The notes beneath the pieces were generated by a model. It had not been told where the DNA came from. It searched no databases and saw nothing but the letters and a program-made list of their open reading frames with translations. Made by a program: the position numbers and the translations under genes. Positions 10,622 through 18,473 of a stretch of DNA of 64,000 bases are shown here, in pieces; position 1 is the stretch's first letter; every line of letters starts with the position of its first letter. This DNA comes from Paracoccaceae bacterium (GTDB lineage Bacteria; Pseudomonadota; Alphaproteobacteria; Rhodobacterales; Rhodobacteraceae). Where the stretch lies: contig CP075370.1 of assembly GCA_019454225.1 (NCBI GenBank), forward strand, positions 2,036,001-2,100,000. The letters are read 5' to 3'.

Positions 10622-11806
10622 TCAGGGTTGGAAGTTCTTGAGACGACGGAACAATTCCTGAATGCCGCCGACATCGGCATTGGCAAAGGCGATGCGCAGT
10701 TCACGGGTGCCCTGCGGGTTGGTGTCGGGCTGGAACATGGTGCCGGGCAGCATCAGCACGCCCGCCTCGGCGACCAGACGCTTGCACAGGGTTATGCTGT
10801 CCAGCGCGAAGGGATGTTCGGCATAGCCGAAATAGGCCCCGCAGCCATGCAGGCGCCAGCCTGCCATGTCATTGAATCCACTGACCATTTCCGCGCGCCG
10901 TGCAAGGATTTCGCGGCGTTCCCCGGCGACCCAGTCGCCAAGGTTGCGCATCCCCCAGAGCGCCGCGATCTGGCCAAGCTGGCTTGGGCAGATGGCGACG
11001 GTGTCGAGGAACTTCTCGACCTCGGCCAGCCGGGCCTCGGCGGCGACGATGGCGCCGACGCGGTGGCCGGTCAGTCGGTAAGCCTTTGAAAAGCTGTAGA
11101 GATGGATGAAGGTGTCCGGCCAGTCCGGGTCCGTGAACAGGTCATGAGGGCGACCGTCGCGGCTGTCGAAGTCGCGATAGGTCTCGTCGAGGATCAGCGC
11201 CAGACCGCGCGACCGCGCCAGATCGCGGAACGCGGCGACGAGCGCGGCCGGATATTCGGCGCCACCCGGATTGTTGGGCGAAACCAATACGATAGCGCGC
11301 GTGCTTGAGGTGATGAGTTCGGCCGCCCGCGCCGGATCGGGCAACAGCCCGTCGCCGGTGGGCAGCGGCACGGTCGCGATGTCGGCCATGTCGAGCCACA
11401 TCTTGTGGTTGAAATACCACGGCGTCGGCAGGATCACCTGATCCCCGGCGCCCGCCAGCGTCGACATGACGGCGGTGAAGGCCTGGTTGCAGCCCTGCGT
11501 GATCGCCACCTGGCCCGCTGCAATGGTTCCGCCATAAGCCTTTGACCAATCTTGCGAAATCTGCTCGCGCAGCGCGGGCAGGCCAAGCACCGGGCCGTAA
11601 AGATGGGCGGCCGGGTCGTTCAGCGCGGCCTCGGCGATGGCCTGGCGCAGGGCCAGCGGGGGCGGGGCGACGGGTGCGGCCTGGCTGACGTTGATCAGCG
11701 GGCGGTCGGGGGGAAAGGTCACACCCTGAAGCCAGCGCCTCGCCTCCATCACCGGGGGGGCCTCGGTCGCGGCCATGGCCGGGTTCAGGGGGTGAAGGCT
11801 GTTCAT
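10622..11806 (-). CDS. PLP-dependent class I/II aminotransferase
   Basis: A 394-residue fold-type I aminotransferase of unknown substrate. It shows LYGPVLGLPALREQI, ITQGCNQAFTAVM, the PLP-contacting SPNNPGGAEYP and DETYRDFD, and the Schiff-base lysine in YSFSKAYRLTGHRVG. The start at ATG 11806 has a GGACGGGAAACC stretch upstream; longer in-frame starts at 11851 and 11863 would run through the inverted repeat at 11854-11873. The gene lies directly downstream of a TetR-family gene on the same strand, with that perfect inverted repeat between them, so control by the TetR protein is likely. Substrate specificity cannot be read from sequence. Confidence 0.88.
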   Translation of the reverse strand: MNSLHPLNPAMAATEAPPVMEARRWLQGVTFPPDRPLINVSQAAPVAPPPLALRQAIAEAALNDPAAHLYGPVLGLPALREQISQDWSKAYGGTIAAGQVAITQGCNQAFTAVMSTLAGAGDQVILPTPWYFNHKMWLDMADIATVPLPTGDGLLPDPARAAELITSSTRAIVLVSPNNPGGAEYPAALVAAFRDLARSRGLALILDETYRDFDSRDGRPHDLFTDPDWPDTFIHLYSFSKAYRLTGHRVGAIVAAEARLAEVEKFLDTVAICPSQLGQIAALWGMRNLGDWVAGERREILARRAEMVSGFNDMAGWRLHGCGAYFGYAEHPFALDSITLCKRLVAEAGVLMLPGTMFQPDTNPQGTRELRIAFANADVGGIQELFRRLKNFQP

Positions 11807-11853
11807 CGCGTCGGTTTCCCGTCCGGTTTCCGTCGGTTCTGCGTATGGCATCC

Positions 11854-11873
11854 GTACCGACATCTGTCGGTAC
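11854..11873. promoter_or_regulatory. Perfect inverted repeat upstream of the aminotransferase gene
   Basis: GTACCGACA (11854-11862), two bases TC, then TGTCGGTAC (11865-11873): nine-base arms with no mismatch. It sits 48 bp upstream of the aminotransferase ATG and 10 bp past the tetR stop. There is no T-run, so it looks like an operator and not a terminator. The geometry fits TetR-family binding sites. Confidence 0.6.
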
Positions 11874-11882
11874 AGCGCGACG

Positions 11883-12518
11883 CTAGCAGGCCGCATCCGG
11901 GGCCGGAAGGGGCGGCAGCGCGGCGAGCGCCAGATCGACGATCCTTGGCGCAAGATCGGCGGACAGCGGCTGGTGCCCGACCAGCAGGCGATAGAACACC
12001 GGGCCGAAGATCATGTCGAGCAGCACCTCGACCCCGGGCGGTTCCGCGATCTCGCCCCGCGCGGCGGCGGCGGCGATCAGGCGGCGTCCGGCCTCGCGGC
12101 TGGTCAGGATGACGCGGTTGCGAAAGGCGCGGGTGAATTCGCTGTCGGGATCGGCGGTGGCCAGCATCAGGGCGACCTGCCGACCGCGCGGCGTGGCAAA
12201 CGCGGCGACCAGATTCGCCAGAAGCGCGGTCAGCGCGGGGCCAAGCGGCCCCTCGGCCGGCGCGTCGGCGGACGCGTCGGCGGGGGGGGCAGGGCGGGCC
12301 ACGAGGGCCGCCATGGCGAGGTCATGGGCATTGGCGAAATGGCGATAGATCGTCGGCTTGCCTGTGCCGGACCGCGCCGCCACCGCCTCGACCGTCAGGC
12401 GGGCCAGTCCCTCGGCCATCAGGATGTCGTGGGCGGCGCGCAGGATGCGGGCGCGGGCCTCGGCGCTGGGGGGGCGGCCACGCGGGCGGCCATGGGGAGG
12501 ATCGGTGTCTTGACTCAT
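11883..12518 (-). CDS. TetR/AcrR family transcriptional regulator
   Basis: About 211 residues from ATG 12518. The N-terminal helix-turn-helix covers residues 18-65 (ARILRAAHDILMAEGL, then VEAVAARSGTGKPTIYRHF), the canonical TetR DNA-binding signature. The C-terminal helical ligand domain has FGPVFYRLLVG, typical of the AcrR-like TetR_C group. The coding start lies inside an AT-rich region that also carries a short inverted repeat (12523-12535). The gene is divergent from a VOC-family gene and precedes the aminotransferase. Its ligand is unknown. Confidence 0.92.
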   Translation of the reverse strand: MSQDTDPPHGRPRGRPPSAEARARILRAAHDILMAEGLARLTVEAVAARSGTGKPTIYRHFANAHDLAMAALVARPAPPADASADAPAEGPLGPALTALLANLVAAFATPRGRQVALMLATADPDSEFTRAFRNRVILTSREAGRRLIAAAAARGEIAEPPGVEVLLDMIFGPVFYRLLVGHQPLSADLAPRIVDLALAALPPLPAPDAAC

Positions 12519-12522
12519 TTCA

Positions 12523-12535
12523 TTACGAAACGTAA
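12523..12535. promoter_or_regulatory. Short inverted repeat at the tetR/VOC divergent promoter
   Basis: TTACG-AAA-CGTAA at 12523-12535, followed by a further CGTAA at 12536-12540. It stands immediately upstream of the tetR ATG in the only AT-rich part of this 52 bp divergent region. It may be an operator for autoregulation. Its sequence differs from the 11854-11873 repeat. Confidence 0.4.
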
Positions 12536-12570
12536 CGTAAATAAATCGAAGCTGCAACAGGGAGACGCCG

Positions 12571-13020
12571 ATGCCCGCCACGGTTCCGCTGCTGGTGCCC
12601 TATCTGGTCGTGCGTGACGGCCGGGGCGCGATGGCCTTCTACACCGCCGCCTTCGGGGCGGTGGAGGATTTCCGCATGACCGACCCGGGCGACGGGCGCA
12701 TCGGCCATGCCGAGATGACGATCGGGGAGTCGCGGCTGATGCTGGCGGACGAATACCCCGATTTCGGCGCGGTCAGCCCGGACACGATCGGCGGCACGCC
12801 CGTCACGCTTCATCTGGCGGTGGCGGATTGCGACGCGGTGGCGGCGCGGGCCGTGGCGGCGGGTGCGGTGCTGCTGCGGGCACCTGCCGACCAGAGCTTT
12901 GGCGAGCGGACGGCGACGCTGGCCGATCCCTACGGGCACCGCTGGATGCTGGCCCAGGCCATCGAGACGGTGACCCCCGCCGAGATGCAGCGCCGCTGGG
13001 AGGCGGCCACGGGGATCTGA
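12571..13020 (+). CDS. VOC (glyoxalase/bleomycin resistance) superfamily protein
   Basis: A 149-residue protein with the paired beta-alpha-beta-beta-beta fold pattern: LVPYLVVRDGRGAMAFYTAAFGA at the N-terminus and TLADPYGHRWMLAQ near the C-terminus, as in PhnB-like glyoxalase-family proteins. A GGGAGA ribosome site lies 8 bases upstream of the ATG. It is divergent from the tetR gene, so it may be a target of that regulator. Members of this family range from dioxygenases and isomerases to resistance proteins; the reaction here is unknown. Confidence 0.85.
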   Translation: MPATVPLLVPYLVVRDGRGAMAFYTAAFGAVEDFRMTDPGDGRIGHAEMTIGESRLMLADEYPDFGAVSPDTIGGTPVTLHLAVADCDAVAARAVAAGAVLLRAPADQSFGERTATLADPYGHRWMLAQAIETVTPAEMQRRWEAATGI

Positions 13021-13028
13021 GGCCGGGA

Positions 13029-13535
13029 TCAGTCCGAGCCGCGCAGCGGCTGGACGTATTGCAGCGCCATGTCCCAGGGAAAGAAGATCCAGGTGTCCTG
13101 GCTGACCTCGGTGATGTAGGTGTCGACCTGGGCGCGGCCCGCAGGCTTGGCGTAGACCGTGGCGAAATGCGCCCGGGGGTAGAGGCGGCGCACCAGTTCC
13201 AGCGTCTTGCCGGTGTCCACCAGGTCATCGACCACCAGGATGCCCGCGCCATCGCCCATCAGGTCGCCCTGCGGTGCCTTGGTGACGCGCGGTTCGAGCT
13301 GCGACTGGTGGTTGTAGCTTTTCACGCTGATCGTATCGACCACGCGGATGTCGAGTTCGCGGCTGACGATCATCGCGGGGACGAGGCCGCCGCGGGTGAT
13401 GCCGACCACCGCCTTCCAGGCACCCTCTTCCCCCGGGCCGCGGCCCTGCAGGCGCCAAGCCAGCGCGCGGGCATCGCGATGGATCTGGTCCCAGCTGACG
13501 TGGAAGCCGCGTTCGTGGGGCAGGCGGTCGTTCAT
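13029..13535 (-). CDS. gpt: Xanthine phosphoribosyltransferase
   Basis: Purine salvage enzyme that turns xanthine, and often guanine, into the nucleotide using PRPP. At 168 residues it is slightly longer than E. coli Gpt. The PRPP-binding motif [11 protein letters not shown] is at residues 101-111, and [12 protein letters not shown] gives the N-terminal PPi loop. The C-terminus WIFFPWD is typical of Gpt. It is convergent with the VOC gene (8 bp apart) and separated from fabI by a hairpin. Confidence 0.93.
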   Translation of the reverse strand: MNDRLPHERGFHVSWDQIHRDARALAWRLQGRGPGEEGAWKAVVGITRGGLVPAMIVSRELDIRVVDTISVKSYNHQSQLEPRVTKAPQGDLMGDGAGILVVDDLVDTGKTLELVRRLYPRAHFATVYAKPAGRAQVDTYITEVSQDTWIFFPWDMALQYVQPLRGSD

Positions 13536-13557
13536 GGCGGGCTCCGGGTGTGGCGGC

Positions 13558-13585
13558 GGGTCCGCGGGGCGCTGCCCGCGGACCC
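13558..13585 (-). terminator. Hairpin between fabI and gpt
   Basis: GGGTCCGCGGG (13558-13568), loop of six bases, CCCGCGGACCC (13575-13585): an 11-bp perfect stem in the 121-bp gap downstream of fabI. It lacks a clear U-tract, as is common in high-GC alphaproteobacteria. It probably ends fabI transcription. Confidence 0.6.
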
Positions 13586-13656
13586 GGGGACATGTCAGGA
13601 CGGCAGGGGCAGGCAGGCGGCGCGGCGGCGCGCGACGGCGGGGCGGGGTGCCCGCG

Positions 13657-14478
13657 TCATTCGCCGCCGCCTTTCTTCGTGGCGTCGATGTCGGGGGCGT
13701 CGACCGCCTTCATGCCGACGACATGGTACCCCGCATCGACGTGCAGCACCTCGCCCGTGGTGCCCGATCCGAGGTCGGACAGCAGGTAGAGCGCGGCCTT
13801 GCCGACCTCATCCTGGGTGACGTTGCGGCGCAGCGGCGAGTTCAGTTCGTTCCATTTCATGATGTAGCGGAAATCGCCGATGCCGCTGGCGGCGAGGGTC
13901 TTGATCGGGCCCGCGCTGATCGCGTTGACGCGGATGCCGTCCTTGCCCAGGTCCTCGGCGATGTACTGCACGGATGTTTCCAGCGCCGCCTTGGCGAGGC
14001 CCATCACGTTGTAATGCGGCATGACCTTTTCGGCGCCGTAGTAGGTCAGCGTCAGCAGGCTGCCGCCGTTCGGCATCATCGCGGCGGCACGGCGGCAGAC
14101 GGCGGTGAAGGAATAGACCGAGATGTCCATCGTCATGCGGAAGTTCGCGGCCGAGGTATCGACATAGCGGCCGCGCAGTTCGGTCTTGTCGGAGAAGCCG
14201 ATGGCGTGGACGAGGAAGTCGAGCGTGCCCCATTCGGCGCGCAGGCGGTCGAAGAGCGCATCCACCGACGCCTCGTCCGCGACGTCGCATTCGGCGAGGA
14301 AGGGCGTGCCGAGGCTGGCCGCCAGCGGTTCCACGCGCTTCTTCAAGGCGTCGCCCTGGTAGGAGAACGCCAGTGTCGCGCCGTGGTCGGCGGCCTGGCG
14401 GGCGATGCCCCAGGCGATCGACTTGTCGTTTGCAAGGCCCATGATCAGGCCGCGTTTGCCGTCGAGCAATCCGCCCAT
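13657..14478 (-). CDS. fabI: Enoyl-ACP reductase (NADH) FabI
   Basis: Last reduction of the fatty acid elongation cycle and the target of triclosan in sensitive forms. 273 residues from ATG 14478, which has a GGGGGAC ribosome site. The N-terminal [22 protein letters not shown] holds the nucleotide site of the SDR fold; the catalytic Tyr and Lys are in [38 protein letters not shown] follows. The C-terminal tail is Lys/Gly-rich. An upstream in-frame ATG at 14514 would add 12 residues without a family match. Confidence 0.96.
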   Translation of the reverse strand: MGGLLDGKRGLIMGLANDKSIAWGIARQAADHGATLAFSYQGDALKKRVEPLAASLGTPFLAECDVADEASVDALFDRLRAEWGTLDFLVHAIGFSDKTELRGRYVDTSAANFRMTMDISVYSFTAVCRRAAAMMPNGGSLLTLTYYGAEKVMPHYNVMGLAKAALETSVQYIAEDLGKDGIRVNAISAGPIKTLAASGIGDFRYIMKWNELNSPLRRNVTQDEVGKAALYLLSDLGSGTTGEVLHVDAGYHVVGMKAVDAPDIDATKKGGGE

Positions 14479-14606
14479 GTGCCGTCCCCCGCGCCGTTCC
14501 GGTCTGATCGCCACGCATAGGCGAAGGTGCGGCGCCGGGCAAGGGCGGCTTGCCGGGCGGTGCCGGGCGGCCTAGGTTCCGGGGTGGGATGCGGATTGGG
14601 GAAACC

Positions 14607-15209
14607 ATGGACCGGGACGGGATCTTTGCGGGCGACGACCCCCTTGCCATCGCGCGGGCCTGGCTGGCCGAGGCCGAGCGGACCGAGCCGAACGACCCCA
14701 ATGCCATCGCGCTGTCGACGGTCGATGCGGCGGGCATGCCCAATGCGCGGATGGTCCTGCTGAAGGAGATCGAGGCGGATGCCTTTGTCTTTTATACCAA
14801 TTACGGATCGGCCAAGGCGCAGGAGATCGAGGCGGCGGGCAAGGCGGCCTTTGTCATGCACTGGAAATCGCTGCGTCGCCAGCTGCGGGTGCGCGGCACC
14901 ACGACGCGCGAGGAGGGGCCGCAGGCGGATGCCTATTACGCCAGCCGCAGCCTGAAAAGCCGTCTGGGCGCCTGGGCCAGCCGCCAGTCGCAGCCGCTGT
15001 CGTCACGGGGGGCGCTGCTGGCGGAGGTGGCGAAGGTGACGGCGCAGCAGGGGGTGAACCCGTCACGCCCGCCGTTCTGGGGCGGCATCCGCATCGTGCC
15101 GGTCGAGATCGAGTTCTGGGCCGACGGGGCGTTCCGCCTGCACGACCGGTTCCGCTGGCGCCGCGCGGGGGCAGGGATGCCCTGGGATGTGGTGCGGCTG
15201 AATCCCTGA
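14607..15209 (+). CDS. pdxH: Pyridoxamine 5'-phosphate oxidase
   Basis: FMN enzyme that makes pyridoxal 5'-phosphate from the pyridoxamine or pyridoxine form. 200 residues from ATG 14607. Family signatures are [49 protein letters not shown] and the C-terminal signature [18 protein letters not shown]...WDVVRLNP. In-frame ATG 14589 is an alternative start, but [13 protein letters not shown] matches the usual beginning. It is divergent from fabI. Confidence 0.95.
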   Translation: MDRDGIFAGDDPLAIARAWLAEAERTEPNDPNAIALSTVDAAGMPNARMVLLKEIEADAFVFYTNYGSAKAQEIEAAGKAAFVMHWKSLRRQLRVRGTTTREEGPQADAYYASRSLKSRLGAWASRQSQPLSSRGALLAEVAKVTAQQGVNPSRPPFWGGIRIVPVEIEFWADGAFRLHDRFRWRRAGAGMPWDVVRLNP

Positions 15210-15352
15210 GCGGCCGGCGGTCACGCGGCGGACAAGCGTGAAGTTGTCTGGTTGTCGGCACGTTGCCGCGCGGGCAGTCATTTTTTCGCTTGAACCTGCG
15301 GCGGACATCGCGTCACAAGAGGCGGGGCTCAATCTGGGGAAGCGGCCTTTAC

Positions 15353-15883
15353 ATGACAGACGACGACAAGGCCCTGCAGGAATTGCAGGGTCGCGTGAAA
15401 TGGTTTGACCCTGCCAAAGGCTTCGGCTTTGTCGTGGCAGAGGGTGCGGCCAGCGACATCCTGCTGCATGCCAACGTCCTGCGCAATTTCGGCCAGGGCT
15501 CGGTTGCGGACGGCGCCGGCATACGCGTGATCGTGCAGCAGACGGCACGGGGTGCGCAGGCCGTGGAGGTGCTGGCGATTGATCCGCCCGCGCCCGGCGA
15601 GGGCGGCGCGGAAGAGGCCGCGGCGGCCATTTCGCCCGAGGTTCTTGCGCTGCCGCTGGAGCCTGCCCGGGTCAAGTGGTTCGACAAGGGCAAGGGCTTC
15701 GGCTTTGCCAACGTGTTCGGCCGCGCCGAGGACGTGTTCATCCATGTCGAGGTCTTGCGTGCCTCGGGCTTTGCCGATCTTGTGGCGGGCGAGGCGGTCG
15801 CGCTGCGCATCGTCGAGGGCAAGCGGGGCCGCATGGCGGCGCAGGTGGTCGGATGGGACGTGGCGGCACGACAGGCGGACTGA
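15353..15883 (+). CDS. Tandem cold-shock-domain protein
   Basis: 176 residues with two cold-shock (OB-fold) domains. Domain 1 (residues 10-75) has the RNP1 motif GRVKWFDPAKGFGFVV; domain 2 (residues 100-170) has RVKWFDKGKGFGFANV. They are joined by an acidic, Ala-rich linker. Such proteins bind single-stranded RNA or DNA and act as RNA chaperones. Double-domain forms are common in Rhodobacterales. The upstream gap contains a T-run (TCATTTTTTCGC near 15278) and a long leader, as often seen for csp genes. The 3' end overlaps the DUF192 gene by 31 bp. Confidence 0.92.
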   Translation: MTDDDKALQELQGRVKWFDPAKGFGFVVAEGAASDILLHANVLRNFGQGSVADGAGIRVIVQQTARGAQAVEVLAIDPPAPGEGGAEEAAAAISPEVLALPLEPARVKWFDKGKGFGFANVFGRAEDVFIHVEVLRASGFADLVAGEAVALRIVEGKRGRMAAQVVGWDVAARQAD

Positions 15884-16350
15884 CACGGCGCGTCGTGCTG
15901 GCGGCGGTCGTCGCGGCGGCGCTGGCCGGGCCCGCGGTCGCGGCCTGCGATCCGGCGCAACTGGAACTGCGCACGCCCGCGGGTAACCTAGTGCGGTTCG
16001 GGGTCGAGCTTGCCATGACGCCGGCCGAACAGGCGCGCGGGCTGATGTTCCGCGAAAGCCTGGCACGGTCGGCGGGCATGCTGTTCGTCTATCCGCGCCC
16101 GCAGCGGGCGTCGTTCTGGATGCGGAACACGCTGATCCCGCTGGACATGATCTTTGCCGGGCCGGACGGCGTGGTGCGTCACGTCCATGCCAATGCGGTA
16201 CCGCGCGACGAGACGCCGATCCATGGCGGCGAGGGCGTGAAGGCGGTGCTGGAGATCAACGGCGGGCTGGCGGCGCGGCTGGGAATCACCCCGGGCACGC
16301 AGATGCGGCATCCGGCCTTCGGCGACGCGGCCGCCTGGCCCTGCGACTGA
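15853..16350 (+). CDS. DUF192 family exported protein
   Basis: 165 residues from ATG 15853. An N-terminal signal peptide, RRVVLAAVVAAALAGPAVA followed by ACDP, is cleaved probably around residue 30. The DUF192 core is MTPAEQARGLMFRESL, MLFVYPRPQRASFWMRNTLIPLDMIF, HANAVPRDETPI and VLEINGGLAARLGI. The family is widespread and periplasmic with no settled function. The ATG lies inside the cold-shock gene in another frame, a 31-bp overlap that couples the two genes. No later ATG before the signal peptide is in frame. Confidence 0.88.
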   Translation: MGRGGTTGGLTRRVVLAAVVAAALAGPAVAACDPAQLELRTPAGNLVRFGVELAMTPAEQARGLMFRESLARSAGMLFVYPRPQRASFWMRNTLIPLDMIFAGPDGVVRHVHANAVPRDETPIHGGEGVKAVLEINGGLAARLGITPGTQMRHPAFGDAAAWPCD

Positions 16351-16696
16351 TCCGTTCCGCGCGCGTGGCGGAAGTTGCAGCCGCAACGGTTTACAAAAGC
16401 GACAAGAAATCCCGCTGCCCGGGCCCTGTGCCCCGCGTCGCGGTTAGCGGATGCGCGGCAGTGCGCAACCTTCGGATGTATTTTGGCGGGGCCATCGTCA
16501 ACGGCCGTTTTGACGATTGCAGCGAATCACGGCTCGGCGCAGCGTCGCGCCGGAAGGCCGCTGCCGATTGCTGCTCGCCAATGGCGCAGGCCGTGCGGGG
16601 GCGGGATGCGGTGTTCCGGGGAACCCGGGCATCCGGAGATTGCCGGCTGTCGGGACAACCTGACCAGTTCTGCATATCGCCAAGAGGACAGTTGAC
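16351..16696 (+). other. Intergenic region upstream of the first RTX gene
   Basis: About 346 bp without a convincing gene. It holds two dyads: GTTGC-AGCC-GCAAC at 16374-16387 and an 8-bp-arm inverted repeat at 16494-16517. An AGAGGA ribosome site lies 9 bases upstream of the RTX ATG. The length and dyads suggest a regulated promoter. Confidence 0.6.
16494..16517. promoter_or_regulatory. Inverted repeat upstream of the RTX genes
   Basis: ATCGTCAA (16494-16501), 8-base spacer, TTGACGAT (16510-16517): eight-base perfect arms about 180 bp upstream of the RTX start. No T-run follows, so it looks like an operator for an unidentified regulator and not a terminator. Confidence 0.45.
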
Positions 16697-18385
16697 ATGC
16701 CCACGCTTTCCCACCCGTTCGGTCAGCCGAACATCGACAACTCACTCTACTTCCTGACATTGATCGAATACGGCGAGATCACCGCCTCCAGTTCCACCGA
16801 GATCACGCTGGAATTCGGCGGTGCGGTCTGGACTGTCACCGGCACCAGCCTGACCACCACCGTGATCAACGGCCGCAGCTATATCAACACCGGCACGGTG
16901 ACCGAAATCAGCTGCGACTATTTCGGCAGCCCGATGTTCACCGCCTCGGGCCTGACGCTGAACGGCGCGACGCTGCGCAACGCGATGCGGGACGACTATC
17001 AGGGCACCAAGAACGCGGCGGTCGAGAACCTGTTCCTGAACATGATCTGGACGGTCGAGGGAACCTCGGACGGCGACCTGTTCCAGGCAATCTACACCTC
17101 GAGCGACGGCGTGCCGCTCGCGCTGAACCGGGACACGATCTACAACGGCAATGGGGGAGCCGAAAACATCACCGCCGGCAACGGCAACGACACGTTCAAC
17201 GGGGATGGCGTATTCTACGGCGGTGCCGGGAACGACGTGTTCAACGGCGACGGCACGTTCTACGGCGGCACCGGCAACGACACGATGAACGTGGCCTATG
17301 CCAGCAGCAACTTCTATGGCGGCGCGGGCAACGACGTGTTCATCGGTGGGTTCGAGGGCAGCTATGCCGATGGCGGCATCGGAAACGACCAGCTGACAGG
17401 CGGGGTCAATGGCGACTATTTCCTCGGCGGCGGAGGGCGCGATACGCTCAACGGTGGTGGCGACAGCGACACCCTGTTCGGCGACGACGGCAACGACCGG
17501 CTGTTCGGTGAGGACGGCGCTGACCAGATGTACGGCGGCGAGGGCGACGATTCGCTCTTTGGCGGCAGTGGCGCCAACGTCATGTACGGCGGCGAGGGCA
17601 GCGACTCGATCATTGGCGGCGACGACGCGGACCAGGCCAATGGCGGCGAGGGCAACGATCTGCTGAACGGCGGCCAGGGCGACGACACGCTGAGCGGCGA
17701 CGACGGCGACGACTCGATCCTGGGCGGCGGCGGAAACGGGGCCGATTACCTGTTCGGCGGGGAAGGAAACGATTCGCTCTACGGCGGCAACGGCAACGAC
17801 GTTCTCTATGGTGACGCGGACAACGACCTGCTGGATGGCGGGTCCGGCCTTGACCAACTGTACGGCGGTTCCGGTGTCGATACGCTCTATGGCGGCGACA
17901 GCAACGACACGCTGTCGGGTGACGGCGGCAACGACCTGCTGGACGGGGATGCGGGCGCCGACCTGATCTATGGCGGCTCGGGTCTCGACACGCTCAACGG
18001 CGGGATCGGCAACGATACGCTCATTGGTGACAGCGGCGCCGACGTGCTCGTCGGCGGTGCCGGGGCCGACCTGATGTATGGGGGCACGGGTGCGGACCGT
18101 TTCGTGTTCTCGTCCTTCTCGGACCTCGGCACCGGCAACAACCGCGATGTCATCGCCGACCACCAGGTCGGCGTCGACCAGATCGACCTGTCGGCCCTGG
18201 GGTTGACCTTCCTTGCCTCGGGCGGGTTCACCGGCGCGGGCAACGAGGTGCGCTGGATTGCCGCGCAGTCGCGGCTCTACATCGACGTGGACGGCGACAC
18301 CTTGACCGACTACCAGATCGAGTTGAGCGGGATCGGTTCGAACTTCGATGCTGCCGACCTGATCCTGACGCTTGACATGATGTGA
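16697..18385 (+). CDS. RTX calcium-binding repeat protein 1 (predicted type I secreted)
   Basis: 562 residues. There is no classical signal peptide. Residues 1-150 form an unrecognised module with many beta-like segments (SSTEITLEFGGAVWTVTG) and the marker AVENLFLNMIWT near residue 115. About 25-30 nonapeptide repeats of GGxGxDxLx type follow (residues 150-465), which bind calcium outside the cell. The C-terminal 100 residues (GADRFVF, then VDQIDLSALGLTF and DYQIELSG) resemble the serralysin-type C-terminal secretion region. No HExxH or other catalytic motif is seen. The next gene is a paralog in tandem. No type I secretion ABC/MFP/TolC genes are adjacent, so export must use a system encoded elsewhere. 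Confidence 0.88.
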   Translation: MPTLSHPFGQPNIDNSLYFLTLIEYGEITASSSTEITLEFGGAVWTVTGTSLTTTVINGRSYINTGTVTEISCDYFGSPMFTASGLTLNGATLRNAMRDDYQGTKNAAVENLFLNMIWTVEGTSDGDLFQAIYTSSDGVPLALNRDTIYNGNGGAENITAGNGNDTFNGDGVFYGGAGNDVFNGDGTFYGGTGNDTMNVAYASSNFYGGAGNDVFIGGFEGSYADGGIGNDQLTGGVNGDYFLGGGGRDTLNGGGDSDTLFGDDGNDRLFGEDGADQMYGGEGDDSLFGGSGANVMYGGEGSDSIIGGDDADQANGGEGNDLLNGGQGDDTLSGDDGDDSILGGGGNGADYLFGGEGNDSLYGGNGNDVLYGDADNDLLDGGSGLDQLYGGSGVDTLYGGDSNDTLSGDGGNDLLDGDAGADLIYGGSGLDTLNGGIGNDTLIGDSGADVLVGGAGADLMYGGTGADRFVFSSFSDLGTGNNRDVIADHQVGVDQIDLSALGLTFLASGGFTGAGNEVRWIAAQSRLYIDVDGDTLTDYQIELSGIGSNFDAADLILTLDMM

Positions 18386-18394
18386 CGAACGGCG

Positions 18395-18422
18395 GGCGGG
18401 CCCCGCCGCAGCGGGGCCCGCC
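18395..18422 (+). terminator. Hairpin between the two RTX genes
   Basis: A 12-bp perfect GC stem (GGCGGGCCCCGC at 18395-18406, GCGGGGCCCGCC at 18411-18422) with a CGCA tetraloop, 10 bp after the first RTX stop. It lacks a U-tract. It may end or attenuate transcription, or protect the 3' end of the first mRNA. Confidence 0.55.
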
Positions 18423-18473
18423 GCGCATCCTGCCGGCACGGCGGACACCCGCGGCCGCAAGGAGACGACGGCG

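Noticed and set aside
16374-16387. GTTGC-AGCC-GCAAC as a LuxR-type box
   Set aside because: Arms are too short and no LuxR or LuxI gene is present in the window.
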